A stretch of 64,000 nucleotides of DNA, from the NCBI RefSeq assembly GCF_000350225.1, contig NW_005179147.1, forward strand, positions 62,001 through 126,000, in the 5' to 3' direction. The notes beneath the pieces are model-generated. The model ran no database searches. It had not been told where the DNA came from and was given only the letters and a program-made list of their open reading frames with translations. This stretch comes from Chondrus crispus (lineage: Eukaryota > Rhodophyta > Florideophyceae > Gigartinales > Gigartinaceae). Shown here piece after piece: positions 1 to 11,263 of this stretch (positions are counted from its first letter, which is position 1; each line of letters starts with the position of its first letter). Both the position numbers and the translations under genes were made by a program.

Positions 1-620
1 GGCGTTGTCTACTGTAGTACAATTGTGGACCACGACCACCCCGGGGAGATGTGAACCGAACGGGGGAGCAAGTGCTATTGTAGCGAGCGGATGTACACGC
101 GCCAGCCCCGGGGTACAGTAGTACCCCACGGGTCACACGTGGTACAACTGCTGGCAGGGATCGAGGCCACGGGTACACGTATGTAAGCCGTACTTTAGTT
201 AATTAATAAGTAGTAGTGATTGGCACAAAATAAGTAATTGTGTACAGTAGCTGGTATGCACTAAGTAACCGGTACTGTAGCGGGACAGGTTTCCGGGCGT
301 CCCTCGTAAGGGTTAAGACTGGGGGCACCTGCCCCGTCCCAGTAAAGAGGAGGCAGACTCCCTTCCCTTTCTTTTGCGGCAATTAGCTGCTTCCGTTCCG
401 GTTTCCATTCCAGCTCATGCTTCTAAACCCGTGACCGGCCGTTTGGTTTTAGCACCTCCGACCGGCTAAGCGTCACCGGCCCCGTCTGCATTCCCTATAC
501 AGGTCCTTTGTGTACGGTAATGCACTTGCGTTGGTATCCAACCAGCGAGCGCTCCCTTACCTCTAAACCCCCTTCAATCCGTGTGGTCTGGTTGAAGGTG
601 GTTATACAACATCTACCTAC
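1..620 (+). repeat. Terminal arm of a DIRS-like retroelement (partial)
   Basis: The stretch is rich in GTACAGTA and ACGTGT type palindromic words. It shares an ordered set of blocks with 23161-23830 and, inverted, with 29310-31373: a GTTAAGAC block near 312, a GCTTCTAA...CCGG block near 420, and a run of GTAC-rich words before them. The copies are diverged, but order and spacing are kept. It abuts the reverse transcriptase/recombinase remains that follow, so it is read as the element's terminal repeat. The left limit is outside the window. Confidence 0.5.
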
Positions 621-2935
621 CGCTCTTCCTGAACTGCGGGCTGGCCATCGCGCCTTGTCTCTTCATAAAGTCCATGCGGCCAGTGGCGAAGAATTTGCGC
701 GCGAGAGGTCACCGCCTCTTAGCCTATCAAAACGACTTCTTTGGAGCCGCCCGCAGCTCCTCGTCGCAAGGCGCACCCACAGGTGACACGAAGTGCCAGG
801 AAGAAGAGATCCAGGAGCTCTTTCGGAGACTGGTCCTGCTGCTGCCCCCCGCAAGTGCGACTTCTCTGGAAGCAAGCGCCTGGAGATTCTTGGCGCCGTG
901 GTCGACACTGAGAAAGCACTGTTTCTCCTGAGTGCCGCAAAGCTCAGCAAGATCGAGGTCCAGGCCCGCCGGCTGCCTCGGCACGCAGCACAGCACCGCC
1001 GCCACGTCGGCGTAACAAACAACTGGTGCATTGCGAGCCTCGGAAACTCGGCGACGCCCGCCGTGGTGGACGCCCGTCTGCGGCTGCGGGAGCTCCTCGA
1101 CTCCTTCTAGCCACGTCACGTTACCAATCAGGGGCTGTTCCACTTCAGGGGAAGCACGCAGCTGTCTCACGCCGCTATGCGTGACCTGTAGTAGTAGTCA
1201 GTGCCAAGCGAGAGCCGCCACATCGGGCGCGTCTTCTAACCTACCATGGACGCTGTCGTCTTAACAGATGCGAGCATGCCGGGCTGGGGCGCCGCGTGGA
1301 ACGAGCACTTGCCGGCGTCCGGATTCTTCAAGGCGAGCACATCAACAAACTGGAGTTGCTCGCCGCCCTTCATGCCCTTCGGAGCTTCGTGCGTCACGCC
1401 CAGCGAGGCGCGGTGGAACTGGTCACCGACTCCAAGGTGACCGAGTTATCGTTCGCAACATGACCTCGCGCTCGCCCCGCCTCCTCGCTCGCCTCCGAGA
1501 GCTCCCTGCACTCTGCTAGACCGGTGGCGTCGTCATCTCGACACGCCCCATACCGTGAGTAATCAACTCATGAGCCGACAATCATTCACGACGGACTGGA
1601 CAGCCATGGGTGGACCCTACCGCCGACAACCGCCGGGCTGCTCGAGCAACGCCTCGACGGCAAGCTCCAAGTGTACGATGGGCACGAGTTCCCGTCGCAC
1701 ATGCCGCTCTACTGCAAACCGCTGGTGCTACCCCGACCCGCGCTCCTGCCCGTATGGTCGAGCCTCTTAAAGAGGCTAGGGTGGGGAGTTTTCGTCGCAC
1801 CTACGTGGCGAGAACAGAGCTGGTTCGGGCACGCAGTCAAACGCGGCGTTCAAGTCGGCGACCTACAAGGGCAAGAGCTGCCACCTCCGCGGACGAGTGT
1901 GGCAATAGACTACGCGTCGCTGCGCGTGACCTTCGGGAAAGAGAAGGATGGCTGACGGCCGGTCGCCTACTCTCCAATGCGCTGGGGCCGTCACGGCAGC
2001 TTTGCTGTTGTCCTCTGCGTATGCCTCATCTACCCAATGAAATTACCAGCGGTGTGGGAGTTCTTTCTGGCCTACTGAACCCACGACGGGCTCACCGCTG
2101 CTCGTGCCACGCCCACAACGATCATTGCCTCTCTAGGCTACTTTTTTGAACGTGACACAGTTCGGGGCGGGTCCATACGCCCGTACCTCGCCGCTATCAA
2201 GGCTAAACACCGCACTTTGGGGCTCTGCTATCCCTCGGCGGACGGTCAAGTAGCTCCATCGCGCCACGGATACCGCGCAAAGGATGCCCAGACGGCTAGC
2301 GGGCCACTGCAGAGACAGGAACTCGACTTTTCCTCATCACCTGGCGCGGTCGGGGTCCAAATGCAGCGTTACAAGCATGCGGACACTGGGGGCGTCCCTG
2401 GCATTGCTATTAGCGTTCCCATGCACGGGCAGGACCACCGTATCGTTCTGCTACTGCACTGCCTCGCATACTCCGCGGCTCCGTCAGAATACCTCTTCCC
2501 CGGTCGCGGCCGCGCTCCTGTCAAATATGCACCCGCGTCGCTCCCGGCAGACGCAGTTGTGGCGGCGCTCGCAGGTACTGGAGCCCTGTCTCCTGCTGGG
2601 CTCAAGTGTATCCCCCGTTTCTTCAGGAGCGAAGATATATCATCCGCTTACGCGGTAGGCCTCCCGCCAGAGTTGATTATGAGACTGTCAAATCATTCCG
2701 ACCAAAAGGTCTTCCTCAAGAACTACCTAGACCCCCAAACCAAGACATCGCCGGAAGCCCGGCTCTTTTTTGGTCATTTCATGGTCCGCGGGGTTCTGTC
2801 TGGTCAACAGTGTTGAAAACACAGCTGTCCAGTAGCGCTTTCTGTGGCAAAACGTGGGCCAGCCGGTATCTAGCGAGAAGCGCAGCGATTACAATTCGAT
2901 TTTGGTGCCACTCCTTCATGGATTACAGTACGTAG
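620..2935 (+). mobile_element. DIRS-like (tyrosine-recombinase) retrotransposon fossil
   Basis: Short open stretches carry recognisable pieces in the order expected for DIRS elements. Around 880-960 is a reverse transcriptase tail (LEILGAVVDTEKALFLLSAA). Around 1246-1310 is an RNase H start (LTDASMPGWGAAWNEH). At 2217-2816 is a tyrosine recombinase-like C-terminal part. In DIRS elements integration uses a tyrosine recombinase instead of a DDE integrase, and no DDE integrase is seen here. The body is clearly broken in many places and looks old. The family call rests on short motifs, so it is moderate. Confidence 0.5.
2217..2816 (+). pseudogene. Tyrosine recombinase-like fragment of the DIRS-like fossil
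   Basis: A 199-codon open frame whose second half (about residues 135-170) resembles the C-terminal catalytic part of DIRS/phage-type tyrosine recombinases. There is a FRSEDISSAYAVGLPPELIM stretch followed by a run resembling the usual histidine/tryptophan-containing helix and a terminal tyrosine region (KNYLDPQT). The N-terminal half is not recognised. It belongs to the fossil element around it and is unlikely to be functional. Confidence 0.4.
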
Positions 2936-2939
2936 CAAA

Positions 2940-3362
2940 GTAACGTACTGGGTGTGAAATCCCGTAGTCCAGTGTACACAGTGCACGCAATGTACAGTAC
3001 ACCTCAACATCCTGAACGTACAGCACATGCAGTACCAAGAGCAGCGCTTGTCGTATGTTACACGTGTACACAGCTCTGTCACAGTACTCAGCACTGCCGT
3101 CGCTCCTTCCTTCAATACACAAGACCCAGGTATAGATTCTCTCCTACAGGTTATATATACAGACCAAGGTCTAGAGTCTCTCCTACAGGATATAAGCCCT
3201 TTTTCTTCTTGCGCTTCCACTGCCCTCCCTCTTCCTCCCCTTTCCATCTACCCTCACCCAACCGGCTCGCGGCAGACACGCCCCTCCTCGTATCCCTCCC
3301 AACCGGCCCACAGCCGATCCATCCCGTCCTAGACGTAGTACGTCAACCGCTCCTCTTCTCAG
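2940..3362 (+). mobile_element. Copia-A fossil, 5' part (LTR and leader)
   Basis: The block 3057-3195 (ACACGTGTACACAGCT, CCGTCGCTCCTTCC, TCTCTCCTACAG) recurs near 21484-21574 downstream of Copia-type pol remnants, so the two are read as the LTRs of one element. Inside the left copy a ~43-bp unit is tandemly duplicated around 3120-3195. The leader that follows is cut by the chromovirus at about 3362 and resumes at 18114. The element is old and broken. Confidence 0.5.
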
Positions 3363-4380
3363 GAGGTGCAATAGCACTGTGGTGGAAGCAATTTTAGTCC
3401 GGGATCGGGGCGCTAACGTGTGAATATTTGCACAGTTCTTATTTTAATTATTTGATCTTAATTAGTTAATTTAGTTACCATTAATTTAGCTGACAGTAGA
3501 TTAGATCCAGGATCTAGCCTCGAGAGCTACTGTAGTGGCTCCGGCGGGGGATATATACCCAAGCCCCTTGACCACCAAGTCAGTAAAGGTAACCCGAGTT
3601 GCCGGAGTTAGATCTCGCTTTCGTCGAAGACCGCTACCGTTCACGCGTCGCGCTTCACTTCTACGCTGCTAACGACATCCTCTATTGCTTGGGGTCCCAT
3701 TCCTTTTCCTTATCCTTTACCATTCCTATTTCCATCTCTATTCTCTATCCTCTTCTATCTGTTGGTGCCATCGGCATTGGTTGCGACCGATCCAGTGTAG
3801 GTGTTTTAGCCACCGGGGCAACACGTGGTGTAGCGCTGCTACTGTTTCGAGTTCCGTAGGAAGGCTGTTGCAACAACGCCTCCGTCGAAGGTCTCTCTGC
3901 ATAAGACAGAGTTGGTACCACCAACCGCGATCCCGATCGCGCTGGTGAGGGTGTTTTTTGGCCATTGGGCAACACTTCGGTAGTAGCATTGCTACACGGT
4001 TACGATCCCGTCGGGTAGTGCTCAACAAGCCCCCGTCGAAGACCTTGAATTATACGCAAGGTGCTGAAGACGCTCGTAGAGCATTGGCCTTACAACCCAG
4101 CGAACCGTGGTTACATTATCGTAGACAAGCCCAACCCGCACTCGCCGAGCACTCAAGTCTTCACAAGTCTCTACCACCATTATTCTCCCGGGCCGGGCAT
4201 CTTTCCTTACCCCCCCGTCGGAGTTGAGCTACTGTGGACCGCAAGCCCACACAAGGGTAAAGGGAGTTTCGAATGCTGCGTAGCGCGTGCCATCGGCAGT
4301 GGTTGTTGCTGTTGCTGTATTTCTTCTTTTTGTTTGACCGTCGGACTGTGATCGCGGCCTGCCAGGCACATTGCACCACA
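3363..4380 (+). repeat. Chromovirus 5' LTR
   Basis: Near-identical to 17095-18113 and related, inverted, to the solo LTR at 60851-61959. It contains a TATA-like GATATATACCCA stretch near 3550 and a T-rich end near 4320. The intact copies start TGTAGTGCAAT and end ATTGCACTACA, an 11-bp inverted terminal repeat. The outermost bases of this copy have drifted. A TGGTCTCCCGACC stretch at 4385-4397, three or four bases past the LTR, is the likely primer-binding site. Confidence 0.85.
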
Positions 4381-4499
4381 AAAGTGGTCTCCCGACCTAG
4401 AACGGTTTTTCTACGACAAGGAAGTTGGTCTGGGTAACGGAGTCTCTTTTTTATTTTTTTTGTTCGTATCTTTTTTAGCTTCGTTCGCTACGCCGAACG

Positions 4500-6810
4500 A
4501 TGTCAACAAGCGCACCCGGGGACGTCGGCCCCAGGGCGAGTAGAAGCGGATCGGCACGGGCGTCGAGGATCCTGAGTGGTCCTCGCACCCGGAGCCAGGC
4601 CAATACGGCCACAGATCGCCGAGATGAAGAATCCCCTGCGGGGATTGCCGCCGACAAGAATGACCTCGACGATAAGTTCGAGAAGATGGGCAGCGAAATT
4701 CGCCACGAGAATAATAAAATTCTCGAGGATGAATTGGCCCTAGTGCGAAAGCAACTGGAGTTGAAAGCAGCCGAGTTCCACGTCGTGTTGAGAGAGCTGA
4801 CAGTTCGCGTGGATCTCGTCGAGAAAGACGAGGGGAGGTAACGGACGGCGCGGAGCCGGAGATCCTAGCTTCGTTGAAACTTTCAGTTAAGGACGCAAGG
4901 CGCGACGCGAATCAAGCCTTGGAGTCCTTGGGAAAATTTAGAACAAGCATCGATGACCGATTCGATCGCGCCGCGCAACGTCTCAAGGACCTTGAGCAGG
5001 CCGCCGATCAAGCTCCGCAAGGATCGGACGACAAGCCGCTCCCTTGGGGTAAAGAAGGCGACCGTCGGTGGAAGAAGGACAAGCCCGCTCGACAGTGGAG
5101 CTCCAAGTCGAAGTCCTCCAAGAAGGACAAGCGACGTACAAGCAAGAGTCACTGTAGTGACGATCCGGAGAACCGCGACTCACAGTCGGAGTCGCTTGGT
5201 CCCTCCGAAGATGGTAATGGCGGTTCGTCGAACCATTCGGGCGATTCCGAACGCCGTTCAGAAGACGGAAACCGAATTTCGTCAAGCAAGAAAATTTCCT
5301 CCAGACGAGGCGGAGTCACTTCGTCCGCCTCGCGGAGAGACAAGGACGCGGAGCCCGAAGATGTCGCAACGCGGCGCGGGCCGCGATGGGAGGAGTTGGA
5401 GGAGCTGAATCCGACCAACTACCTCTTCAAGAAATTACTTTCGTACCGAACGTACCGCTTGCGGAACCCACAGACATATTTGTCAAGTTCCCGGCGGACC
5501 GCCTTTGCGAAAAATCAGGAGAGATATTCCGCCTAAGGTGAAGAAGAACAACACGTTCACAGGTGAGGACGGGGTCCTCGTGTTGGATTTTTTGGCAAAA
5601 TTAGTTCAAGAGTTCGATACTCAAGAAATGAACGAGGGGCAAGCGATCCGCTTGTTGCCCGAATTTCTAAGCGGCATCGCCTTGAGACAGTACACTTCGG
5701 TGTCTCAGACGGCCGGGGCCCATCACGGAAAGGTATCCGTTTGGCCGGAGGCCGTACAGTGGTTGTTGAGGAGTTTCGCAACCGACGAGGCGATCCGTCA
5801 AGCCGTGCTCGCATTGCGAGAAGTTCAGCAAAGACCGTCTGAAGACGAGATGGAATTTTATATCCGTCTGACGGACGCAAGCAATCGATGTGGAAACTTA
5901 TTTTCGATGGAAGAACAAATGGCGATGTTTATTGAAGGACTCGATTCGAGTATCAAGCCAATGGTATCTCAATACCGACAAGACAATGGGGACGTTTCGT
6001 TTTTGAGACTAGTTAATTACGCGAAGGCGCGTGGCTCGGCGAGCCGCGCCAAGGACAAGAAGACCAAGAAGGTCACGATTCAGACGCCGTCGACGTTCAG
6101 GGCGGGGAACAAGGCGAGGGCTTCTTCTTATCCCGGTCGTAAAGGTCACGCCGCCGTCCGTTAATCCGAGTCCATCTCCGCTTCAGAGGAGCTCAGTGCG
6201 CAGAGAAGCAATAAAAATTATTATCAAAGGGCGTTCGTCGCCGAAGGCGATTCTATTGAGCCATAGGAAGGTTACGGACACGAGGATTACGGAGGAAGCC
6301 GGTCGTCAACTTTACCGACGCCTGCATACACGACGGAATCGTTTTCAGAGCCCACGGATCTCGTGATGATGTTCCGGGAGCGCGGCCACACGCCGGCGCC
6401 TCGCATTCCGATGGAATACAAGGGTACAACGTTTCGAAGGCCAGGCTGGATGAGAAGGACGCAACATCAAGGAAGGCCGCCGGCCCGTGGAGGACCTAGG
6501 CCGCAATATCCGGTCAAGAAGCACGGACTGGTGTGCTATCACTGTTACGAGAAGGGGCACGTCGCGCCAACGTGCATTCTTTCCCTCCGGGAAATGCACC
6601 AAGTTTTGGGAAATTATGAGGCGTTGTCTCAGATGGAGAGATTGGGGATACCATCGACGAGTTATCTGAAGGTGAACAATTGGTTCGATTTGCAGACGGC
6701 GAGCACGCCGAGTGCTTCAACGCCGAGGTCGAACCAACCGTTTAGAGGGCCCGCCGCGGGGCCGGCGTCGTCGGACGTGAGAAGGAACCCGCAGCCGCAG
6801 GGAAACTAGA
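4500..6810 (+). pseudogene. Chromovirus gag region
   Basis: Open stretches at 4500-4841, 4874-5536, 5505-6164 and 6363-6809 together cover a gag region. The first two give charged, Lys/Ser-rich, partly coiled-coil sequence. 5505-6164 carries the Ty3 gag core (FLSGIALRQYTS, EMEFYIRLTDASNRCG). 6363-6809 has a zinc knuckle of the CX2CX4HX4C type (CYHCYEKGHVAPTC), the nucleic-acid-binding part of nucleocapsid. A long pyrimidine tract ending in TAG (about 4443-4480) precedes the first ATG and would suit a leader splice acceptor. The region is broken in several places. Confidence 0.75.
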
Positions 6811-7079
6811 GAGGGGAATCTCGAAGGAGTCACGAGAAATGCAGGTTCAACGTACTGCATCCGAGAGTCAGTCCCGTTCCCCGTCTCTAGCAAAGTAGGA
6901 AGGCCTCGACGAGGAGGTAGTTGGAATAGTGGATAGGCCGAAGGAGCCGACTATTGTCAAGAAAATTCTAAGTCGAGACAAGGATCGTCCGATGGATTAA
7001 ATTCGTAGGCCCTGGTACAGGGTTAAGCGACAAGAATGTCCTGAAAAGATCTTGGTCCTCGCGCGAAAAACTACAAAGT

Positions 7080-10000
7080 TTACGCGGATATTGGACCAAC
7101 GGTCGGATTGATGAGTCGAGTGTTGTCAGAGTTGGACACAGGTGCCGGACCGAATTTGGTCGGAACTTCCGCCAGGAATGGAAATGTTGGTGTCCTACGG
7201 ACCGACTCAAGACATCGGCGACGCGAACAATAGGCCACTCCGGACTCTCGGCACAATTAAAATGCCTGTGAGGCTTGGACGTCTCGTGTTCGCAGCCGAG
7301 TTTATTGTATGCGAAAAACTTGCAGCCCCGCTAATGCTAGGCGCGGACTACTGTGACCGGTTTGTGGAAGCAATTTATCCAAGGAAGAAAACGTTTGAGT
7401 TGGCGGATTTCTCGGAGGTTCCGATAGTTAGGCGGTTCTCGACGAGAAAAGGGAAGACGAATCTCGTCCCGGGAGAAGACGAGAATGATTGAAAGGGGGA
7501 GCGAATTTCCCCCAAGGTAAAAGTGGCAAGAGCCACGACTATCGAGCCAGGGACGCAACGCGTTGTGGAATGCACCTCGAAGAGGGCTGGCTTGGTAGTG
7601 GTTCAGACGTACTCGTCGTTGTACGAAAGGCACGGTTTGACGAGCACGAATGTTGTCGTTCAGGTTGAGCCTGACAGGCCATTTCGTTTACTCGTTGCGA
7701 ATTTTAGGACGTACCCTGTCAGGGTGCAAAAAGGCCAAGTGGTGGCAGAATTATTACCGCACCCGAGGGCCGTGCTTGAGAGCAAAACCACCATTGGTGA
7801 AGTTCTCGGAATTCAAGAAGGGCAGAAGGAAAATTTTCCTAATTCTACCAAGACGCCTACGGGCGAGACAAGATGCGAACTGTCGGATCAAGCGCGCGAG
7901 GACCAACCAGAAAAACGGTCGAGTGGGCTCTCTGCGACGGCATCGTCGAAGCCAGAGCAGCGGATTGAGCCCCCACCGCCGGATGCGGAGGACCTGGACC
8001 TGAGCCACGTGCCGGAATGGTTGCGCGAGCGGTTCCGACGGATGTTGAAGAAATACTCTAAGATGTGGGATGGGACCCTTGGTGAAATTAATACCACGGT
8101 CCACCGGATCGAGCTGGTCCCGGAGACCAGGCCCATCGCACAAGCTCCCTACCGAGCCGTTCCAAAGGCTCGGGAGGTCAAGGACGCAGAAGTACAGAAC
8201 ATGTTAGAAGCAGGAGTCATCGAACCGGCGCAATCAGAATGGGCGTCGCCCGTTTTATTAGTGCCCAAGCCGGACGGGTCGATGCGCTTTTACGTAGGCT
8301 ACCGCAGGTTGAACGCGGTGACGGTGAAGGACACGTACCCTTTACCCAGGGTAAATGAGTGTCTGGATTCGCCGGGAGACACCAAGGTCTTTTCCGCGTT
8401 GGACGCAATCTCAGGATATTGGCAAATGCCAATACCCGAGAGCGACCGCGACAAGACGGCCTTTTCGTGTCACTCAGGTCTCTACAGATTCTCAAGAATG
8501 CCCTTTGGGCGTACCAAACCGCCGGCGACGTTTCAGAGAGCTATGGATATCTTGCTCTCTCCGTTCCGATGGAAGTCATGTCTGGTGTATTTGGATCATA
8601 TCATCATTTCAGCAAGTCATGGGAAGAACATATAGTTCACGTGGATGAAATACTGTCAGTATTGGAGAAGGCAGGAGTGAAGCTCAAGCTTCGCAAGTCT
8701 GAATTTTTCGTCGAAAAGATCAAGTACTTGGGCCATGTCGTTCGGCCGGGTACATTGGAGGTCGATGCCGCTAGCATCGCGGCGTTGGAACAAGTGAGGT
8801 ACCCTCAAACGCAGACCCAGCTCAGAAGCTTCTCGGGACTTTGTAATGTGTACCGTCGGTCTGTCCCACATTACGCGCAAATTGCGCATCCGCTCAATCA
8901 ACTATTGTAGAAGGGACAACCGGTCCAGTTGGAAGGATTCGACGAACCATGTAAGAAAGCTTTTCATAAGCTCACGGAGGCCATCTTGGCACCACCGGTG
9001 CTGGCGCTGCCAAAGAAGGACCTTCTATATTCGGTGGATACCGACGCAAGTGATTATCAAATCGGAGCTGCACTATTTCAAACGTATCCGGATGCACAAC
9101 GAAAACCCATCGGGTTCTTTTCCAGAGCATTGGCTGCAGCCGAGAGAAATTATGGGGTATCAGAGAAGGAATGTTTGGCGGTTATTTGGGCCGTCCAAAC
9201 TCTAAGACCATGTCTATATGGCGAGCACTTTATCGTGCATACCGACCATGCCTGGTTGAGGTGGTTGATGAACGTGACGGACCCAAGTGGGAGATTAATC
9301 CGATGGAGGCTACGCCTCTCGGAATTCGACTTCGAAATCAAGTACAAGAAAGGAAAGGCAAACAGCCAGGCAGATGCCTTGTCAAGGCTGTTAACGCAAG
9401 GAGAAACCGTCGACGAAATCGACGATGAAATCCCATGTTTTATGTCCAAACCGGCCGACGCTACAGAAGACGATGAGGAAGGTTTTGAAAGGCTGGAAGA
9501 CATCCTCGCTCTTGAGGGAGGGCCCGCCTCTGATCGCCTCGATCACTTCCAAGCTGTCGCTTCGGAGGAGCTTATTCTCGAGCAGGCCGTCGACCCTTTC
9601 TGCAGTCGAATCAAGGAGGAGATGGACGCTCGAAAAGTGAGGACGTTCACAACGGAGGTAGAGGGATTCGAAGGAACTCTATGCGCCGTACTGCGGCGGA
9701 GTTTGTACAAGTGGTGATACCACAATCGTTAAGGGACCGCGTCCTAGGGTTGAGCCACTACGCAAAATTGGCAGGCCACCCTGGAGGCAGGAAACTGTAC
9801 AAGACGTTAAGAAGATATTTTTATTGGCCGACAATGGCCCTGGACTGCTACGCAGTTGCGAAAAATTGCGTCGCATACGCGCGAGAACGAGTTAAGTTGA
9901 GGAAGAATACGAAGGAAATGAAGTTGTTCACGCCAAAGACTCCTTTGGAGTCCGTCGCGATCGACATTCTCGGTGAGTTAATTACCACCAAACGAGGGAA

Positions 10001-11260
10001 TCGCTACATCCTCGTGATCAGCGATCGATACTCAAAATTGGTACGAACGGTACCACTCAAGAAAATTACCGCTGCTCATATAGTGCAAGCGTTCGTACAC
10101 CATTGGGTATTCGTATATGGACCGCCGGTCAAGCTGCTGTCCGACAACGGTACCCAGTTCACGGCACGGTTCTTTCAGAACATTTGTCGAATATTGGGGA
10201 TACGCAATGTCTTCACGACAACGTATCATCCCCACGCCAACGACCAAGTTGAAAGATTCAACCGCACGCTGACTTCGGCGCTGCAAAAGTATGTTGGAGA
10301 ACATCCGAAGGACTGAGATCTGTTCAGCGACGCTATAACGTTCGCGTATAACACGCAAGTTCATCGAACTACGAACATCGCCCACTTTGAGCTGGTATTA
10401 GTGTGGGCACCAAGTAGTCTCGTGCTACAAGCGCAGCCCAAGTTGGAGGAGTTCAGCTCGTCACGAGCCTACTATTAGAAGTGGCAGTCGTGGTTGGAGA
10501 GCTTGATGAGAAGTGCCGATAAGAGTCTGCGCAAGGAACAGGCACGGTACAAGCGAAATTTCGATTCAAGACTTCGCAGGCCGAAGTACTAAATCCCTGT
10601 GGGATCCTACGTGTTCTTACGAAAGGAACAAGGGACGTCGAGCGAGCCAAAACACAAGCTTGCTCAAGTCGCTACGGGACCCTACGCAGTGAAGAGGTCT
10701 GATTAAGGTATAGTCGTGATCGCCATTGGCGATCAAGAGGAGCGCGTTTCGCGAGACAGGGTGGAACTAGCCCGAAGTCCGATGGACCTCGCGCCGGCCA
10801 CCGGCTTAAAACAAGCGCTACGGTTCCTTGATGGAACAGAGAGAGACGAAGGACGGAATGTTTTCGAGAATGGGGGTAGCCCCCATGTACACACGCCTCC
10901 GTGAGAGGACCCTGAAGAACTAGTTACCGAGTTACCGTTAGCGGATATTCCGCAAGACTCACGCGAATCAAGAGACCCGGCAAAAGAGGACGAGTCGGAA
11001 GATCTTCAGAAGGGGGAAGGAATTGTCAGTGAACACAAAGAAGGAGCTGGAGATCAAGAGTACGTGATCGACAAAATAGTCGATCACGGATATCGAGATG
11101 GGAAATTAATTCTCCAGGTAGAACGGTATGGCTACGCGAGCCAGGACGCGACATGGGAGCCAATTGAACAATTACCGCGTAGCGCAGTGGTGACGTATTT
11201 TCGGAGGAAGAAACAACTCCTCGCCCCGCAAGCCGCATGCGCGAGACCAGAATGAGCCCA
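7080..11260 (+). pseudogene. Chromovirus pol region (PR-RT-RH-INT-chromodomain)
   Basis: The protease is recognisable by a DTGAG triad near 7138 and an aspartic-protease-like flap region (7142-7492). Reverse transcriptase lies at 7523-8635 and just beyond (YPLPRVNECLD, ALDAISGYWQMPI, SCLVYLDHIII). RNase H lies at 8929-9717 (SVDTDASDYQIGAALFQ). Integrase at 9681-10316 has the zinc part (GHPGGRKLYKTLRRYFYWP) and core (DILGELITTKRG, LLSDNGTQF, NDQVERFNRTL). A chromodomain ends the region. The order is typical of chromoviruses. The region is decayed with many breaks. Confidence 0.85.
11055..11255 (+). pseudogene. Integrase C-terminal chromodomain
   Basis: The reading frame has the chromodomain pattern: IDKIVDHGYRDGKLILQV, then ERYGYASQDATWEPIEQL and a short terminal helix. 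Aromatic residues occur at the usual cage positions (Y, W). In chromoviruses this module at the end of integrase is known to steer insertion towards histone-marked chromatin. It is what places this element in the chromovirus branch of Ty3 elements. Confidence 0.8.
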
Positions 11261-11263
11261 CTA

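Noticed and set aside
663-1264. Several overlapping ORFs in all frames near the window start
   Set aside because: They are GC-rich shadows of the DIRS-like remnant. Only the pieces with RT/RNase H motifs were used.
2217-2816. Reading the recombinase fragment as a phage integrase or Crypton
   Set aside because: RT and RNase H remnants precede it in the order seen in DIRS elements, which explains it better.
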